A DNA stretch of 48,921 nucleotides from an uncultured Microcaldota archaeon (GTDB lineage Archaea > Micrarchaeota > Micrarchaeia > Micrarchaeales > Micrarchaeaceae), in the NCBI GenBank assembly GCA_903884115.1, contig CAISDH010000021.1, forward strand, positions 1 through 48,921, given 5' to 3'. Each line of letters begins with the position of its first letter. Position 1 is the first letter of the stretch. The translations under genes were made by a program, and so were the position numbers. This document shows positions 7,828-15,307 of this stretch, in pieces. Below the pieces are notes generated by a model that was not told the origin of the DNA, ran no database searches, and saw nothing but the letters and a program-made list of their open reading frames with translations.

Positions 7828-8370
7828 TCAATCACTCAATATTTTTTTCTTGACGGTCTCGAATGCGTCGCTGATCTTCGCAACGTCGAATCCTGATTTT
7901 ACATAGCTCGCAAACTGCGACCCCTTCGGCTTCATCGCAGCGTATTTTGCGATGTGCGCTCCGGTTATCCTGCTTGCATCGAACTCCGCATTGAACCTGA
8001 GGGCCATGCCTCCGTCCTTTGAGCCCTTTGCAGCTGCGAACTCGACAGAGCCCTGGACCGGCCTGTACAGCCCTATGTCCAGTATGCATCCTTTCTCTGC
8101 AAGCTTCTTAGCCTTTTTCGCAAGCAGCATGCCTGTTAAGTATGCAGTCGGTATGTTGCTCCTGGGCTCCCAGCCCATCTTCTTGAGCTCCTTGGAACCT
8201 GCACTAGCGAGCACCACGTCGCCGTTCTCCTTATAGCCCACTAGCTGCACCAGGATCTGCCTGTTGCTCTTCCTGACAACGACACGCGGCATTCCGCTCT
8301 TGAGCATGGCTATCCTCTTGGCGTAGTTCGTGCTTGCGTCGCTCCTTCTGGATCTTGCGATTCTCATCAA
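7828..8370 (-). CDS. rpl18: Ribosomal protein uL18
   Basis: 180 residues, shorter than the roughly 200 usual for archaeal L18. Recognisable parts are the basic N-terminus, RVVVRKSNRQILVQLVGY, the AYLTGMLLAKKA helix, and the DIGLYRPVQGSVEFAAAKGSKDGG block that contacts 5S rRNA. It belongs to the central protuberance with uL5. Start and stop overlap the flanking genes (4 bases with eL19; immediate abutment with uS5), indicating translational coupling. Confidence 0.95.
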   Translation of the reverse strand: MMRIARSRRSDASTNYAKRIAMLKSGMPRVVVRKSNRQILVQLVGYKENGDVVLASAGSKELKKMGWEPRSNIPTAYLTGMLLAKKAKKLAEKGCILDIGLYRPVQGSVEFAAAKGSKDGGMALRFNAEFDASRITGAHIAKYAAMKPKGSQFASYVKSGFDVAKISDAFETVKKKILSD

Positions 8371-8846
8371 ATATGCCTCAGCTTCTCGTACTTCTCGTTC
8401 GACAGCTCTATTCCTGAGCTCTTTATCCTGGTAAGCAGCGAAACCTTGCTCATGAATGTGCCTCCGCTTACAAGCGCATACAGGTGCTTGAACTGCTCAT
8501 TGTCTATAGTCTTATCCTCTTTAAGCACTTTCAGCAGGCGTCTTTGAGCACGGACTCTCTTCTTGTGATCCATGTCACCATGCCTTGCCTTTGCAGTGCC
8601 TCTCCTTCTGCCTGGCCCGCGGCCCCTGCCTTGCTTGCGCTTTTCACGCAGCTTCTTGCCATACAGGCTGAGGTTGTGCTTCTCCTCGATGGCGTAGACC
8701 TTGCCGTCCTTTATGAGGCCGCGCACGTCGTCCCTTGTCAGCACGTTCTTCACGTCATCCATGGCGCTCGGCTTTATTCTGATTTTGCTCTGGCCTCTGC
8801 TCATGATATTGCCGGCCATTCTCCTTACAAGTGTTACTTTGCTCAT
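8367..8846 (-). CDS. rpl19e: Ribosomal protein eL19
   Basis: 159 residues. It carries the archaeal/eukaryotic L19e signatures RMAGNIMSRGQSKI near the N-terminus, DDVRGLIKDGKVYAI, and the very basic RKQGRGRGPGRRRGTAKARH segment. A C-terminal helical tail follows. The protein binds 23S rRNA near the exit tunnel and has no bacterial equivalent. The ATG is preceded by GGTGTGTATAA, a good archaeal Shine-Dalgarno, and overlaps the eL32 stop. Confidence 0.95.
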   Translation of the reverse strand: MSKVTLVRRMAGNIMSRGQSKIRIKPSAMDDVKNVLTRDDVRGLIKDGKVYAIEEKHNLSLYGKKLREKRKQGRGRGPGRRRGTAKARHGDMDHKKRVRAQRRLLKVLKEDKTIDNEQFKHLYALVSGGTFMSKVSLLTRIKSSGIELSNEKYEKLRHI

Positions 8847-9208
8847 TTATACACACCATTGGTCACGCGCAGGTTGTGCTGCGCCGCAAACTTTGTCATC
8901 TCAATGCGCTTTCTTGTTGCCACGGGCTTCGCTATTATCGCCACAAATTCCTCTGTGCGCTTTGCCTCTATCAGGGCCTGCAGCTCTTTCATGTTGTGCA
9001 CTAGCATTGCCCTTGTGTTGTCGCACCTGAGCCCGCGCAGCTGTGCAGGGTTCCTGTAGCCGATCTCCGGGGATGCTCCCATCTTTTTCATCTTTATGCG
9101 CTTCTTGTTGTCTATGCCGCGCTGCTTCCTCCAGCTGTCCTTGATCCTGCCCCTGCCATAAGTGCCCTGATTCGGAACGTTGAACTTAGGATGTGTTTTC
9201 TTCTGCAT
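8843..9208 (-). CDS. rpl32e: Ribosomal protein eL32
   Basis: 121 residues from the ATG at 9208. That start gives the normal beginning MQKKTHPKFNVPNQG, sits just after the uL6 stop at 9213, and has GTGATTGT before it; the longer frame to 9280 would bury uL6. Motifs are WRKQRGIDNKKRIKMKKMGASPEIGYRNP in short blocks and the ALIEAKRTEEFVAI helix. This is an archaeal/eukaryotic-specific large-subunit protein within the spc-like cluster. Confidence 0.95.
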   Translation of the reverse strand: MQKKTHPKFNVPNQGTYGRGRIKDSWRKQRGIDNKKRIKMKKMGASPEIGYRNPAQLRGLRCDNTRAMLVHNMKELQALIEAKRTEEFVAIIAKPVATRKRIEMTKFAAQHNLRVTNGVYK

Positions 9209-9212
9209 ACAA

Positions 9213-9731
9213 TCACTCGATCTCGTAGTACGCGCCGTCCTGGAAAGCACGCGTGTCCTTGTTGCGTATCTTGCACGCAAGCCTTATGTTTCCCGCTGTC
9301 TGCGACACATCGTCCTTGCTTGTGCCGTACACTCTTATATCCGGGCCCTTAACCTCAACCTTGGAGCTGGCGCATATGTTTGCCGCTCGCGGATAGCGCT
9401 CGCCGATCAGGTTGTTGATGAACACCTTGCCCATCTTGACCTCTATGCTCATCGGGAAGTGCGCGAAAACTGTCTTCATGCGCACCTCGAAGTATTTGTT
9501 GACTCCGAGCATGTCGTTCTGGATCTCCTTAGCAAGCGACCTCTCTGCCTGCATCGCCTTCTTGGCCAGCTTTCCTTTCTTGAGAGGCTCGATCACTACG
9601 GTGTCGCCCTGCTTGGCCAGGCTCAAGAATCTTGTGTTTGCCGACCTCGTGTTGGTGCCCAGGCTGCCCTTCGTAGTGATTGTGCTGTCCTTCACTTCGA
9701 CGTTCACGCCTGTTGGTATCTGTATTATCAT
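9213..9731 (-). CDS. rpl6: Ribosomal protein uL6
   Basis: 172 residues from the ATG at 9731 (MIIQIPTGV), which is the family-like start; the frame to 9755 would overlap uS8. The two tandem alpha/beta domains of L6 are visible. The second has FINNLIGERYPRAANIC and VYGTSKDDVSQTAGNI, matching the archaeal binding motif near the sarcin-ricin loop. Cysteines are few. It is coupled to uS8 upstream (8-base gap). Confidence 0.94.
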   Translation of the reverse strand: MIIQIPTGVNVEVKDSTITTKGSLGTNTRSANTRFLSLAKQGDTVVIEPLKKGKLAKKAMQAERSLAKEIQNDMLGVNKYFEVRMKTVFAHFPMSIEVKMGKVFINNLIGERYPRAANICASSKVEVKGPDIRVYGTSKDDVSQTAGNIRLACKIRNKDTRAFQDGAYYEIE

Positions 9732-9738
9732 GATATCA

Positions 9739-10119
9739 TCAATACACGTATGCAAGCAACCTTCCGCCTGTCCTCTTCTCCTTCGCCTGCCTGTTCGTCA
9801 TTATGCCCTGAGGCGTTGAAAGTATCAGCACACCGAAGTTGCCGCTGGGGATGTAGCGCATCTCGTATTTCTGTATGTCCGTGCACTGCACAGCGTAGCG
9901 AGGCTTTATCACGCCTATGCTGTTTATCTTGTTCGAGAGCTTCACGCGCAGCATCTTGAACTTCTTGTCAACGAACTCCTCGTAGCTGCTTACGTACGAC
10001 TCGCTCTTGAGCAGGTCGAGGACCGTCCTCATCAGCTTTGTCGAGTCTATCACGCACTCCTGCCTGCCTATGCGCTCGTTCGTCTTTATCTTGTTTATTG
10101 CGTCAGCGAATTTGTCCAT
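9739..10119 (-). CDS. rps8: Ribosomal protein uS8
   Basis: 126 residues of archaeal S8 type. N-terminal DKFADAINKIKTNERIG; middle KINSIGVIKPRYAVQ; C-terminal RYIPSGNFGVLILSTPQGIMTNRQA, the 16S helix 21-binding segment. It is a primary binder of the 16S central domain. The stop and the next gene are separated by 7 bases. Confidence 0.95.
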   Translation of the reverse strand: MDKFADAINKIKTNERIGRQECVIDSTKLMRTVLDLLKSESYVSSYEEFVDKKFKMLRVKLSNKINSIGVIKPRYAVQCTDIQKYEMRYIPSGNFGVLILSTPQGIMTNRQAKEKRTGGRLLAYVY

Positions 10120-10123
10120 TGCA

Positions 10124-10282
10124 TCAACCGTATTTCTCGAAGCCCAGGCTTCCTGCCACTTCGCGGAAGCATCGTCTGCAGATCTGGAGCCCGTGCGCCC
10201 TTATGAGGCCCCTGCTCGTCCCGCAGAACCTGCACTTCCTTGCACTCCTGCCCTTGAATTTCTCTTCTTGTCTAACCTTCAT
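10124..10282 (-). CDS. rps14: Ribosomal protein uS14, zinc-binding type
   Basis: A 52-residue protein found by reading the gap between uS8 and uL5. It begins [17 protein letters not shown] and ends LGFEKYG. Zinc ligands are CRFC and CRRC, 12 residues apart, as in archaeal S14. The ATG at 10282 lies inside the last codons of uL5, an 11-base overlap, and is preceded by GGAGGGAGC as Shine-Dalgarno. It binds the 3' major domain of 16S rRNA in the small-subunit head. Confidence 0.95.
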   Translation of the reverse strand: MKVRQEEKFKGRSARKCRFCGTSRGLIRAHGLQICRRCFREVAGSLGFEKYG

Positions 10283-10832
10283 GCTCCCTCCTCGATTTTA
10301 CCTCTTCGTTTGTGAGGCAGTTCACGTTGAATTCCTTCTTGATGTAATCGCGCAACTCTTCAGAGCTTATGATCTTGTGGTATTTAGGCACTCTGCTGCC
10401 GTGCCTCTTCTTCAGTTCCACGCGCATGCCCGCGCGCTTGAACGCCAGGTTCACGTTCATGCCCAGCATGCCTATCTTCGGGTCGTATTTTATCCCTGAG
10501 ATGTCTATGTACTCCCTGATACCGAAGCTTATGCTGTTGTCCGTCACCGATCTTTCGCTTACGACATTGTTCACAGCGTCGAACATCTTGGCCGCTAGCT
10601 TCTTTGCGCTGGCGCCCCTGAGCGTTACGAATGTCCCTATCTTCTGGCCTTTTGCGGTCTTGTATCCTGGTATGCGCTTCTTAGATAGCTCATCGGCCGG
10701 CTTCCTCTCGGTTATGAGCTCCAGGAGCTTCCTTGCATTTCCGAGCAGTTGCTGATCAACGCCTGTGCCTATGTTGACCACGACCTTGTCGAGCCTTATT
10801 GCACGCATCGGATTGTCATCCAAGATAATCAC
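10272..10832 (-). CDS. rpl5: Ribosomal protein uL5
   Basis: 186 residues. [16 protein letters not shown] matches the archaeal L5 N-terminus; further signatures are [11 protein letters not shown]-like ([11 protein letters not shown]), [10 protein letters not shown], and [13 protein letters not shown]. It binds 5S rRNA and contacts the P-site tRNA. The annotated start is GTG at 10832, overlapping eS4 by 4. The same GTGAT could instead be the ribosome-binding site for a TTG three codons later at 10823, as seen before carS. The last codons supply the Shine-Dalgarno of uS14. Confidence 0.94.
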   Translation of the reverse strand: MIILDDNPMRAIRLDKVVVNIGTGVDQQLLGNARKLLELITERKPADELSKKRIPGYKTAKGQKIGTFVTLRGASAKKLAAKMFDAVNNVVSERSVTDNSISFGIREYIDISGIKYDPKIGMLGMNVNLAFKRAGMRVELKKRHGSRVPKYHKIISSEELRDYIKKEFNVNCLTNEEVKSRREHEG

Positions 10833-11512
10833 TTAGTAACCATTATGTTCCTGACAGGGGTCTGGAACGTGCTGCCGTCCGTCGCCTCTATTATCACGGA
10901 ACTGGCCCTGTTCATGCCTCCCTTCACCAGCTCCTTGATCGCGCCGTGCGTTCCTACGTGTGCGCCCTCTATCACCCTGCACTTTGCGCCTGCATCCATC
11001 TTCAAGTGTGACATGATGTTCCTCGAGTTGTCTATCAATACGGAATCGCTGACGCTGATGTCCGCCTTGCCTGCGACCACGCTGCCGTCATGCAGCCTGA
11101 GCATGAGCTTGCCTCCCTTGACCTTGTACTTTCCGAGTACCTTGTAGAGATTTGTGCTCTCCGGCTTGTCCATCGGTACCGGGGTGACATGTCCCTGGCT
11201 GTTGATGTCTATCTTGTAGTACTTGCCCTCTGATGTTATCTCCACGATGTCGTTCAGCCCCACTGCGTATTTGCTGTCTTTTACGACTTTACCGTTGACC
11301 TTCACGCTGCGCACGCTGAGCATCCTCTTGGCTTCGTCCATGCTCTTTGCAGCAGCTGTCTTCTCAAGCAGCAATGCCAGCGGTATTGCCCTCTCAAGCG
11401 TGTGCCTGCCCGCGCGCGGCTTTGTAACGTACTTGTTCTCCTTCCTGTGTATGCTGAAAAACCTCGGCGCATTGAGGCTTTTCATGTGTCTTGAGTTTCC
11501 TTTCTTTCCCAT
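10829..11512 (-). CDS. rps4e: Ribosomal protein eS4
   Basis: 227 residues from the ATG at 11512 (MGKKGNSRHMK), the standard S4e beginning, preceded by GTGATAACG. Domains in order: basic N-terminus with APRFFSIHRKE, an S4 RNA-binding domain (about 45-105), a central S4e domain, and a KOW-like C-terminal part with GAHVGTHG. It is an archaeal/eukaryotic small-subunit protein. Order uL24-eS4-uL5 is the classical archaeal one. Confidence 0.95.
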   Translation of the reverse strand: MGKKGNSRHMKSLNAPRFFSIHRKENKYVTKPRAGRHTLERAIPLALLLEKTAAAKSMDEAKRMLSVRSVKVNGKVVKDSKYAVGLNDIVEITSEGKYYKIDINSQGHVTPVPMDKPESTNLYKVLGKYKVKGGKLMLRLHDGSVVAGKADISVSDSVLIDNSRNIMSHLKMDAGAKCRVIEGAHVGTHGAIKELVKGGMNRASSVIIEATDGSTFQTPVRNIMVTK

Positions 11513-11517
11513 CGTTA

Positions 11518-11940
11518 TCACTTTGTAGCTGTCGTTGCCGCTTTCTGCGTCGGCTCTGCCCTTGCAGCAGCGCCCGCATTGGCAGGCATGAGCTTCTTCA
11601 CACGGAGCTTGTCTTCGAGATTGAGCTCTGTGATGTAAACGTTATTGGCGCTGATCGGTATGCCGTACTCCTTTCCGCGCGCGTTCTTCCTAGTTACCGT
11701 GCTGATTGTAATCTTGCTTGTGTGCAGGTTCACGTCTGTGACCTTGCCGCTCTTGCCCTTGCTGCCTCCCGTCATGACCTTGACAGTGTCGCCCCTGTGC
11801 ACCTGTGTGCTTCTTGTCTTTATGCCCAGCTTCTGCCGGACTGTCTTGTCTATGTGCGCATGCACGAAGTTCTGGCGCGCATGCAGCGGCGCATTGAACC
11901 TGAACAGCCTTTGCTTCCTAGCCTGCCCTCCGATCATCAT
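11518..11940 (-). CDS. rpl24: Ribosomal protein uL24
   Basis: 140 residues. N-terminal QRLFRFNAPLHARQNFVHAH matches archaeal L24. The KOW motif follows at VHRGDTVKVMTGGSKGKSGKV, and the C-terminal 25 residues are an Ala/Thr-rich extension (ANAGAAARAEPTQKAATTATK) not seen in most homologues. The start is Met1 or Met2. It initiates assembly of the large subunit near the tunnel exit. Confidence 0.94.
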   Translation of the reverse strand: MMIGGQARKQRLFRFNAPLHARQNFVHAHIDKTVRQKLGIKTRSTQVHRGDTVKVMTGGSKGKSGKVTDVNLHTSKITISTVTRKNARGKEYGIPISANNVYITELNLEDKLRVKKLMPANAGAAARAEPTQKAATTATK

Positions 11941-12338
11941 ATCACCCTGGAAGCTATGCCTGCAAGCTTGATGTAGCGTTCTACCACTTCACGCGCCATT
12001 GCGCCCTTGATCTCAGTGCCAACCGCGATGTCTGCATCAGTGACAAGCACGCCTGCATTGTCCTCGAACTTGACGCGGAGGCCATTCGCCCTTCTTATCG
12101 TCTGCTTCTGCCTTATTATGACTGCGCGCACCTTCTTCTTGACCATCTGGGGCGTGCCAGTCTTCACGCTTGCAATTATGACATCGCCTATGCCTGCTGC
12201 AGGCATCCTTCCTTTCCTTGCCGCGCTCCTGCCGATCACGCCTATCATCATAAGCGTGTGCGCTCCGCTGTTGTCTGCGCACGTTATCGTGCTGGTAGGC
12301 ACCAGCCCCTTTGTTACTCTTGAAGAAAGTGCTTTCAT
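11937..12338 (-). CDS. rpl14: Ribosomal protein uL14
   Basis: 133 residues. Key blocks are TITCADNSGAHTLMMIGV, the GIGDVIIASVKTGTPQMVKKK turn, AVIIRQKQ and FEDNAGVLV, with a C-terminal AREVVERYIKLAGIA, all archaeal L14. It lies at the subunit interface and contacts 16S helix 14. A 4-base overlap joins it to uL24. Confidence 0.96.
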   Translation of the reverse strand: MKALSSRVTKGLVPTSTITCADNSGAHTLMMIGVIGRSAARKGRMPAAGIGDVIIASVKTGTPQMVKKKVRAVIIRQKQTIRRANGLRVKFEDNAGVLVTDADIAVGTEIKGAMAREVVERYIKLAGIASRVI

Positions 12339-12631
12339 TGGCTCGCCTTTTTGACTATCTGCGTCACGACAAACGACTTCATCTTGCTCAGCCTCCTGGT
12401 GCCTGCTATGCGCACTGTGTCGCCAGTTTTAGCTCCAATGCACTCTGGGCTGTACGCCGCTATCCTGGAAGTCCTCCTGAGCGAACGTTCGTACTTGTGC
12501 AAGTATATAGTGTATGACCTCTCGATCACTGCGGTTTTCTTAGCTTTGTCGCTGACGACAACGCCCTCAAGCACCATTCCGTGCGTTTTAAGGTTCCCAT
12601 GAATTGGGCACTTCACATCGTTGCATTCCAT
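12335..12631 (-). CDS. rps17: Ribosomal protein uS17
   Basis: 98 residues. The archaeal N-terminus CNDVKCPIHGNLKTHG is present with two cysteines. The OB-fold includes LEGVVVSDKAKKTAVIER, YLHKYERSLRRTSRIAAYSPEC and KTGDTVRIAGTRRLSKMKSFVV. It binds 16S rRNA helices 7 and 11. It follows the RNase P subunit gene by 8 bases, the conserved archaeal order. Confidence 0.95.
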   Translation of the reverse strand: MECNDVKCPIHGNLKTHGMVLEGVVVSDKAKKTAVIERSYTIYLHKYERSLRRTSRIAAYSPECIGAKTGDTVRIAGTRRLSKMKSFVVTQIVKKASQ

Positions 12632-12639
12632 TTCTGCAC

Positions 12640-12933
12640 CTATAACTTCCGTTTCTTGTAGTACTTCAAGCTTTTCTCGATGCGCTCATGAGGTCTGAAG
12701 TCTATCTCTTCACCGTTCACAACAAAGCCCTGCCCGTTGTGGCGGAACCGGAACACGCAGCTCTTCTTGACGACCTTCCTTGTCGCATCATCGCATTTGA
12801 TAAGCAGCAGATTCTTCGTTTCGTTTATTATCCTGCCTTTAACGCCTATCTGCGAGCGATCGCTGCAGTTTATGACCTCTGCATCCAAGCCTATAAGCTC
12901 GTGCAGCACTATGCTCTTGTTATTGTAGCTCAT
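12640..12933 (-). CDS. rnp1: RNase P protein component 1 (Rpp29/Pop4 family)
   Basis: 97 residues with the Sm-like beta-barrel of archaeal Rpp29: ELIGLDAEVINCSD, GVKGRIINETKNLLLI, KVVKKSCVFRF and the GEEIDFRPHERI closing block. Together with Rpp21 it supports the specificity domain of the RNase P RNA in tRNA 5' maturation. It is the first gene of the ribosomal operon here. The 98-base gap upstream (12934-13031) contains TTTAAAT directly before the start but no well-placed TATA box. Confidence 0.9.
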   Translation of the reverse strand: MSYNNKSIVLHELIGLDAEVINCSDRSQIGVKGRIINETKNLLLIKCDDATRKVVKKSCVFRFRHNGQGFVVNGEEIDFRPHERIEKSLKYYKKRKL

Positions 12934-13031
12934 AGATTTAAACCTTTGCGCTAAGTCCGTACCTGCCGTTTACAGGTGCATCTCGCCATTCATTAGACTT
13001 ATTGGACAGATATGCCCCTGTGCAGCGCCCG

Positions 13032-14252
13032 CTACCTTATGATTACCCTGTCTGCAACGCCTGTTATCCTGTCAACATCGTAGCGCAGCACGCTGCCGTA
13101 CTCTGTCTTCACGAATATCAGCCCGTGCCTGGGATCAACAGTGGTTATCTTGCCTATATAGGCGCCTATCTCGTTGATTACGTGCTTGCCCTTTATCTTG
13201 GCTTTTTTTATCGCGCGCACGCGCAGGAATGTGCTGAACGCAGATACGCCGTAGCCTATCGCCAGCCCCACTGCCCCGAATAGCAGGAACTCCCAGAAGT
13301 ACAGCTGGCCGACTATCCATGCGGATGCGATGTACATCATCGATACCGCCACTATCGCATAGCCTATGTAAGCGCCCTGCGTTATCGTCCTGTAGCGCAT
13401 GCGCTTGTTTCTCAGGTCTATGACCCTGCCTGCAAGGTACAGCAACAGGCATATCGGGAAGAGCGTCAGGAAGCCCTCAACGAAGCTTGCGCCTGTCACG
13501 AGCCCGTTCGTAGTTGTGGAAGCTGCGCCTGCGTACGATCCGTATGCCACAATGATGCTTATCAAGAAGAACAGTATGGAGCCTATATAGAAGATGAAAC
13601 TGAGCCTCTCCGCGCTGAAGCCGAGGCCCCTGAATGACTCGGAGAGCGCATCCATCAGGCCGAAGCCCTGCAATATCAGGTATATGCCTATAAGCGCCAC
13701 GGGGAACTCCCATCCCAGCTTGAGGTAGTAGCTCAGCGCAAAGAGCAGCAGAAGTATCGCAGGTATGCCGAACACTATCCTTGCATAGTGCGGCTCCTTG
13801 AGCTTTTCAAGCACTGTGAAGTACGTGTTTTCCAGTTGTTCTGCCTGCTTCATGCGCACAAGGTCGACGCTGTTGAGCTTTATCCTGTTCTTCAGCAGCG
13901 GCACCACGCGGGAGTCGCTCGCGCCGTCAGTGACAAGCACGCACGAATCGCTCTTCAGCCGATCAACAACGCTCTCTATCTGCCTGGACAGCTCCCTGTC
14001 CGCGACATAGCCTTCCTTCTCGGCACCGGTTATCGTCGCAATAGAAACGGAAAAGCCCTTCTTCTTCAGCTCGTCATACTTGCGCACGGCCTCGAACATC
14101 GCGTTCGCATCGGAATCCTGGGGGTCTGCAAGCGCAAGCTTTGAAGCCGCGTGCAGATTGTCGCTCCTGCCTATCACTGGACCAACTATCTTTGCCTTCT
14201 TATATAGGTCGTTGTCGGCGTCGACATCCAGTACAAGAATCCTCTCAGCCAT
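13032..14252 (-). CDS. DUF373 family integral membrane protein
   Basis: 406 residues from the ATG at 14252 (MAERILVLDVD). The N-terminal half is a cytoplasmic Rossmann-like domain with VLDVDADND and LVTDGASDS motifs. Then come about seven hydrophobic segments between residues 160 and 345, and a C-terminal cytoplasmic segment with GAYIGKITTVDPRHGLIF. This matches archaeal DUF373, a family of unknown function. The longer frame to 14282 is rejected because a TATA box (14279-14289) overlaps it and predicts transcription starting near 14258. It stands alone between the ribosomal operon and a divergent small gene. Confidence 0.85.
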   Translation of the reverse strand: MAERILVLDVDADNDLYKKAKIVGPVIGRSDNLHAASKLALADPQDSDANAMFEAVRKYDELKKKGFSVSIATITGAEKEGYVADRELSRQIESVVDRLKSDSCVLVTDGASDSRVVPLLKNRIKLNSVDLVRMKQAEQLENTYFTVLEKLKEPHYARIVFGIPAILLLLFALSYYLKLGWEFPVALIGIYLILQGFGLMDALSESFRGLGFSAERLSFIFYIGSILFFLISIIVAYGSYAGAASTTTNGLVTGASFVEGFLTLFPICLLLYLAGRVIDLRNKRMRYRTITQGAYIGYAIVAVSMMYIASAWIVGQLYFWEFLLFGAVGLAIGYGVSAFSTFLRVRAIKKAKIKGKHVINEIGAYIGKITTVDPRHGLIFVKTEYGSVLRYDVDRITGVADRVIIR

Positions 14253-14278
14253 GCATTCACAATAATAGGGGACAAGCA

Positions 14279-14289
14279 GCATAAAAAGC
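14279..14289 (-). promoter_or_regulatory. TATA box for the DUF373 gene
   Basis: Minus strand GCTTTTTATGC is centred about 32 bases from the ATG at 14252. This spacing predicts a nearly leaderless transcript and decides the start. Confidence 0.6.
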
Positions 14290-14443
14290 TTGTCTTTGCG
14301 TTCGCAGACGTGCCCTGCGGCAATCGCAGAATTACCCTATCCAAAACCTCCCTTTCTTTGTATTTTTCATGACCAGGCCGCTAGGCAGCGGAAGCAGGGT
14401 TTTACAAAAACACAAACTTCCGCAAACAAACAGTCAGAAAACC

Positions 14444-14454
14444 AAATATTTAAG
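14444..14454 (+). promoter_or_regulatory. TATA box for the 156-aa unknown gene
   Basis: AAATATTTAAG lies 34-44 bases before the ATG at 14488, with AAGTGATTAT directly ahead of that ATG as ribosome-binding site. The remaining 14290-14440 stretch shows no gene. Confidence 0.6.
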
Positions 14455-14487
14455 TATCTCTGAAAACTTACAAACGTAAGTGATTAT

Positions 14488-14958
14488 ATGACTGGTGCAT
14501 TGAAAGAGGTCTCCCTAAAAGATGCCGGTTCTGCTCGTGCATTTGAGTATGAGGGATGTGCGCAGAAAGCGCGCATCAGAGCAGACGCGTACGCAGGCGA
14601 CGCCCTGACAAAAACACACCTGCAGTGGTATTATAGAGGCGCCGCATCTTTTTATGAAGATGCCGCACTTACTTACTGCCAGGAAGCTGCACAATACGGG
14701 ATGTTAAGCAAGAAAGAGGCGCAAGGTTCAGCAGAAAGTGATGCGCTACTGATGCTACAGACCCATGCGAACAAGAATGCACTGTTGATGTATAAGGCCC
14801 AGGCGCTGTGTTCAGACCTGATAAAAGATTGGAAGATGTCGCAATCTGCTTACGAGAATGCCAGGAACGTATGCAAGACGCTGAATGATGCTGCGGGTGC
14901 CAAAGCTATGCGGTCAAAGGCAAAAGAAGCCGAGGCGAAGGGCCTGGTGCGCACATAA
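14488..14958 (+). CDS. Unknown Ala-rich helical protein, 156 aa
   Basis: I do not recognise a family. The protein is predicted almost entirely helical and rich in Ala, Lys and Glu, with segments such as YYRGAASFYEDAALTY and MYKAQALCSDLI that recall TPR-like paired helices. It has three cysteines in the body and no membrane segment or signal peptide. TATA box and GTGAT sites are well placed, so expression is likely. The next small gene at 15016 has the same promoter/leader layout, so the two may be related in regulation. A helical scaffold or binding protein is only a guess. Confidence 0.7.
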   Translation: MTGALKEVSLKDAGSARAFEYEGCAQKARIRADAYAGDALTKTHLQWYYRGAASFYEDAALTYCQEAAQYGMLSKKEAQGSAESDALLMLQTHANKNALLMYKAQALCSDLIKDWKMSQSAYENARNVCKTLNDAAGAKAMRSKAKEAEAKGLVRT

Positions 14959-14975
14959 ACGCAATTTCTAGAAAG

Positions 14976-14988
14976 TTTTATATATTTC
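14976..14988 (+). promoter_or_regulatory. TATA box for the 59-aa unknown gene
   Basis: TTTTATATATTTC follows the previous stop by 17 bases. It predicts a start site near 15005, so the ATG at 14989 would lie upstream of the transcript and the ATG at 15016 or 15019 is used. Confidence 0.6.
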
Positions 14989-15015
14989 ATGAAACTCACG
15001 ACTGTTGATGTGATT

Positions 15016-15195
15016 ATGATGAACAAGGACTACAAAAAGCAAGATAATGCAAACGATAAGGCGGAGTCTGCAGCGCTTCTGCGCAAGAAAACGGCCCAGG
15101 AGTGGGCGAATAATTCCGCACTGTTTGGGGATGGCGGAGCTCTGGATATGTTCTCGCCGCCAGCAAATATGCCAAAGAAGTCCAAGAAGTCCTGA
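15016..15195 (+). CDS. Unknown small charged protein, 59 aa
   Basis: Not recognised. Start taken at ATG 15016 (MMNKDYKK; 15019 equally possible) because GTGAT lies 2-6 bases ahead and the TATA box at 14976 excludes the earlier ATG. The sequence is hydrophilic, with an Ala-rich helix in the middle (AESAALLRKKTAQEW), an acidic/Gly turn and a Pro-Lys-Ser-rich tail ending KKSKKS. No cysteine and no membrane segment. A nucleic-acid- or protein-binding adaptor is possible but unsupported. Confidence 0.55.
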   Translation: MMNKDYKKQDNANDKAESAALLRKKTAQEWANNSALFGDGGALDMFSPPANMPKKSKKS

Positions 15196-15263
15196 TAAGG
15201 CAGATGCTCGTTTCGGACACTGATAATGTTATTCTGATGCTAAACGTACTGCAGAAATAATAT

Positions 15264-15280
15264 CTGCGCTTTCAGCGCAG
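15264..15280. terminator. Stem-loop between convergent genes
   Basis: CTGCGC pairs perfectly with GCGCAG around a 5-base loop, in the gap between the small gene ending at 15195 and PriS on the opposite strand ending at 15308. Position fits a shared terminator; no long T tract follows. Confidence 0.4.
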
Positions 15281-15307
15281 GGCAGGAAAGTGCAGGAGAT
15301 GGATCCT

